NCBI GenBank assembly: GCA_964430245.1
Contig: CAYSEW010000010.1
Location: 36,413-100,412 of the forward strand
Length of the DNA stretch: 64,000 nucleotides
Reading direction: 5' to 3'
From: CAYSEW01 sp964430245
Lineage (GTDB): Bacteria > Bacteroidota > Bacteroidia > Flavobacteriales_D > Parvicellaceae
Under the pieces are notes generated by a model that was not told the origin of the DNA, made no database searches, and worked only from the letters and a program-made list of their open reading frames with translations. This document shows positions 61,965-64,000 of the stretch, piece after piece; positions within the stretch are counted from its first letter, which is position 1; the number at the start of each line of letters is the position of its first letter. The translations under genes and the position numbers were made by a program.

Positions 61965-62870
61965 ATGAAAAAATTAACCATCGTCTTAATAACAATCAGC
62001 ATTAACTTTACAGGTTATTCACAACAACTAACCTATAATAGCCAATACATGCTGAATCAATTCTTGATTAATCCTGCTGCTGCTGGAACTAAAGAATACA
62101 TGCCCATAAGCACTTCATTCCGACAACAATGGGCAGGGTTCAATGATGCACCCAGAACACAAATGCTTAGCGTCCACTCTCCTATTGGAGAAAATATGGG
62201 AGTTGGTGGCATCCTCTACAATGATGTAACAGGACCTCTAAGAAATATTGGTTTTGAAGGTAGCTACTCCTACCATTTAAAAATAAATGATGCTTCTAAA
62301 TTAGCAATGGGGCTCTCCATTTCTCTTACTCAACATGTTTTGGATGGATCCAACTTTATTTTAAATAACACCAATGACCAGGTACTCAATGGTGCTACAC
62401 AAAAATCATTTAACCCAGATGGAAGCTTTGGATTATACTATTATTCCGAAAAAGGATTCCTTGGGATCTCAGTACCTCAACTCATAGAAAATAAATTAAA
62501 ATTTGGTGATAATATTGAAGAACTGAACCGTCAAGTAAGACATTATTATTTATCTGGAGGATATCGTTTCCCAATGGGAGACAATTTAGAGCTGGAGCCT
62601 TCTATTTTATTAAAATATACAATTGCATCACCTTTTCAATTCGATGTTAACGCCCGATTATTCTATAAAGAAAATCTTTGGACTGGAATCTCTTACAGAC
62701 ATGATGAATCGGTTGTTTCTATGGTGGGAATTCAAAGAGATGAATTCATGATTGGATATGCTTTTGATTACACCTTGAGTAGTATAAGGAACTATTCTGC
62801 TGGAACACATGAATTATACATGGAATATCAATTACCTGTAAAGAAAAAAGCTACAGTAAGCTTCGATTAA
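61965..62870 (+). CDS. PorP/SprF family type IX secretion membrane protein
   Basis: A signal peptide (MKKLTIVLITISINFTGYSQ) precedes the family N-terminus QQLTYNSQYMLNQFLINPAAAG and PISTSFRQQWAGFNDAPRTQ. The rest is beta-strand rich (VGGILYNDVTGPLRNIGFEG and similar). The length of 301 residues is usual for SprF-like proteins. It follows the SprB-repeat adhesin by 16 bases and is the likely helper for its secretion or anchoring. Its TAA shares TTAA at 62867-62870 with the opposing GH1 gene. Confidence 0.92.
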   Translation: MKKLTIVLITISINFTGYSQQLTYNSQYMLNQFLINPAAAGTKEYMPISTSFRQQWAGFNDAPRTQMLSVHSPIGENMGVGGILYNDVTGPLRNIGFEGSYSYHLKINDASKLAMGLSISLTQHVLDGSNFILNNTNDQVLNGATQKSFNPDGSFGLYYYSEKGFLGISVPQLIENKLKFGDNIEELNRQVRHYYLSGGYRFPMGDNLELEPSILLKYTIASPFQFDVNARLFYKENLWTGISYRHDESVVSMVGIQRDEFMIGYAFDYTLSSIRNYSAGTHELYMEYQLPVKKKATVSFD

Positions 62871-64000
62871 TCTTTAGTTAAAAAGTCTTTAAACCAATAT
62901 CCGGAATCCTTTATGGTTCTTTGCTGTGTTTGAAAATCTATGTGAACCAATCCAAATCTTGGTTCATACCCTTCACTCCATTCAAAATTATCGGTTAGGC
63001 TCCAAACAAAATAACCATTAACAGGAACTCCTTCCTTCTTGGCTTTTAATATATTGAAAAGATAATCCTTAAAAAACTGAATTCTTTCTTTATCATGCAC
63101 CCTTCCATTAACAAGTTCATCTTTATAGCATACTCCATTTTCTGTAATGATAATATTATCTATGTTATATCCAGAAAACTGCTTTAAGATCTTATAGATG
63201 CCTTCGGGATAAACTTCGAATTTCATTTCATTCATGGGCACATTTCTTTTTTCAGCAGCAATCTGCTTGGCCCATAAATAAGGGGGGAAAAGACTTTTTT
63301 TACCAACTACCCGAAAGTAATTTTGAAGACCTATAAAATCAAACTTGAATTTTAAAGCTTCCTCATCACCAGGTTCAAAATATCTTTTTATCCTTTTTAA
63401 TGCAGGAAGACCATCAATAGGATATCCTAACCCTAAAGAAGGTTCTATGTATAAACGGTTCAATAAAGCATCTAATCTTGCTACAGCATTACCATCTTTT
63501 AAATCATTTCTGTGAGGGTCAATATGAGAGCAGCTGAAAGTGGTTCCGATATTGGCATTTACAACATTTCTTCTTATTACCCTTCCCCCTTCTGCTATGG
63601 CCAAACAGGTATGATGCGTAGCTTTTAAAAATTTATAGGGGTTTATTATTCCAGGAGCATGATATCCTAGCATGTAACCCAACCCTACAAAAGCAGCGGG
63701 TTCGTTCATCACCATCCAATTCTTTACTTTACTTCCATATTCTTTGGTGCAAAAATGGGTATAGCTTGAAAACCAATTAACGATATCCCTGTTGGCCCAC
63801 CCTCCTTGATCTTGTAATTTTTGAGGTAAGTCCCAGTGATATAAAGTGATCCAAGGTGTTACATCTTGCTTAATACATTCATCGATTAATTTATGATAAA
63901 ACGCTACTCCTTTAGGATTTACCTTACCTATTCCATCTGGAAAGATCCTGGACCAGGAAATAGAAAATCGAAATACTTTTAAATTCAGCTTTTTAACCAA
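62867..64000 (-). CDS. Glycoside hydrolase family 1 beta-glucosidase, 5' end missing
   Basis: The visible 377 residues are the C-terminal part of a GH1 TIM-barrel enzyme. VFRFSISWSRIFPDG, PWITLYHWDLPQKLQDQGGW and NWMVMNEPAAF (acid/base Glu) are followed by IIITENGVCYKDE, with the nucleophile Glu, and YFVWSLTDNFEWSEGYEPRF near the C-terminus. Both catalytic glutamates are present. The gene runs off the right edge on its 5' side, so the N-terminus and any signal peptide are not visible; the frame at the edge is not the real start. It hydrolyses beta-glucosides or a related disaccharide. Confidence 0.95.
   Translation of the reverse strand: MVKKLNLKVFRFSISWSRIFPDGIGKVNPKGVAFYHKLIDECIKQDVTPWITLYHWDLPQKLQDQGGWANRDIVNWFSSYTHFCTKEYGSKVKNWMVMNEPAAFVGLGYMLGYHAPGIINPYKFLKATHHTCLAIAEGGRVIRRNVVNANIGTTFSCSHIDPHRNDLKDGNAVARLDALLNRLYIEPSLGLGYPIDGLPALKRIKRYFEPGDEEALKFKFDFIGLQNYFRVVGKKSLFPPYLWAKQIAAEKRNVPMNEMKFEVYPEGIYKILKQFSGYNIDNIIITENGVCYKDELVNGRVHDKERIQFFKDYLFNILKAKKEGVPVNGYFVWSLTDNFEWSEGYEPRFGLVHIDFQTQQRTIKDSGYWFKDFLTKD

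Overview
The window looks like a chromosomal segment of an AT-rich member of the Bacteroidota, most likely of the Flavobacteriales. The evidence is direct. Several large secreted proteins end in type IX secretion (T9SS) sorting domains, both the type A PNP form and the type B gliding-motility-associated form. There are two PorP/SprF-family genes, SprB-type repeats, a DUF4835/PorD gene, an omega subunit of the Bacteroidota Rpb6-like kind and a DnaE fused to a proofreading exonuclease. Starts lack clear Shine-Dalgarno sites, and two promoters match the Bacteroidota pattern TTG/TTTG-N19-20-TAnnTTTG. No tRNA, rRNA, CRISPR array, transposase or phage gene was seen. Gene density is very high; the only interval of about 300 bases without a confident gene is 15347-15661.

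Layout. 1-15.3 kb is mostly housekeeping: a truncated thioredoxin-like gene, two DUF1573 proteins, a TraB/GumN-like protein, sucD, rpsA (with a long histone-H1-like Lys/Thr/Ala tail), a VanX-like dipeptidase, ribD, an EamA-type transporter, a YigZ-type protein, dapA, a small lipoprotein, the minus-strand bamD-omega-coaBC-porD operon, and a serine-palmitoyltransferase-like gene followed by a plsC-like gene. 15.4-23.3 kb carries a small phosphatase-like gene, a CotH/lamin-tail type B T9SS protein paired with a PorP/SprF gene, a class V aminotransferase, a PKD/type A protein and an unknown secreted protein.

23.3-40.4 kb is the most unusual part. It is rich in signalling genes: two giant proteins in which a periplasmic propeller and Y_Y_Y domain are joined across the membrane to a SpoIIE/PP2C phosphatase, a TPR-SpoIIE protein, a sensorless hybrid histidine kinase, a SiaB-like kinase with two tandem kinase domains, and a SiaC-like phosphoprotein. 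Interleaved are T9SS-exported beta-propeller and PI-PLC-like proteins, a ClpP-fold-like lipoprotein and a DUF2779 nuclease-like protein. Together SiaB, SiaC and the phosphatases look like a partner-switching circuit, but no diguanylate cyclase (the output of the Pseudomonas SiaABCD system) is present here. Two adjacent phosphatase genes share a perfect 413-bp direct repeat, which suggests recent gene conversion.

40.5-64 kb returns to core functions (NagZ/beta-lactamase-like fusion, dapB-lepB-wbqC operon, trxA, dnaE), then a membrane glycosyltransferase-like protein and large surface proteins. These are a lectin/SprB/PKD type B protein and a 2260-residue SprB-repeat adhesin followed by its PorP/SprF partner. 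A GH1 beta-glucosidase gene runs off the right edge. All function calls come from reading motifs; no database search was run.
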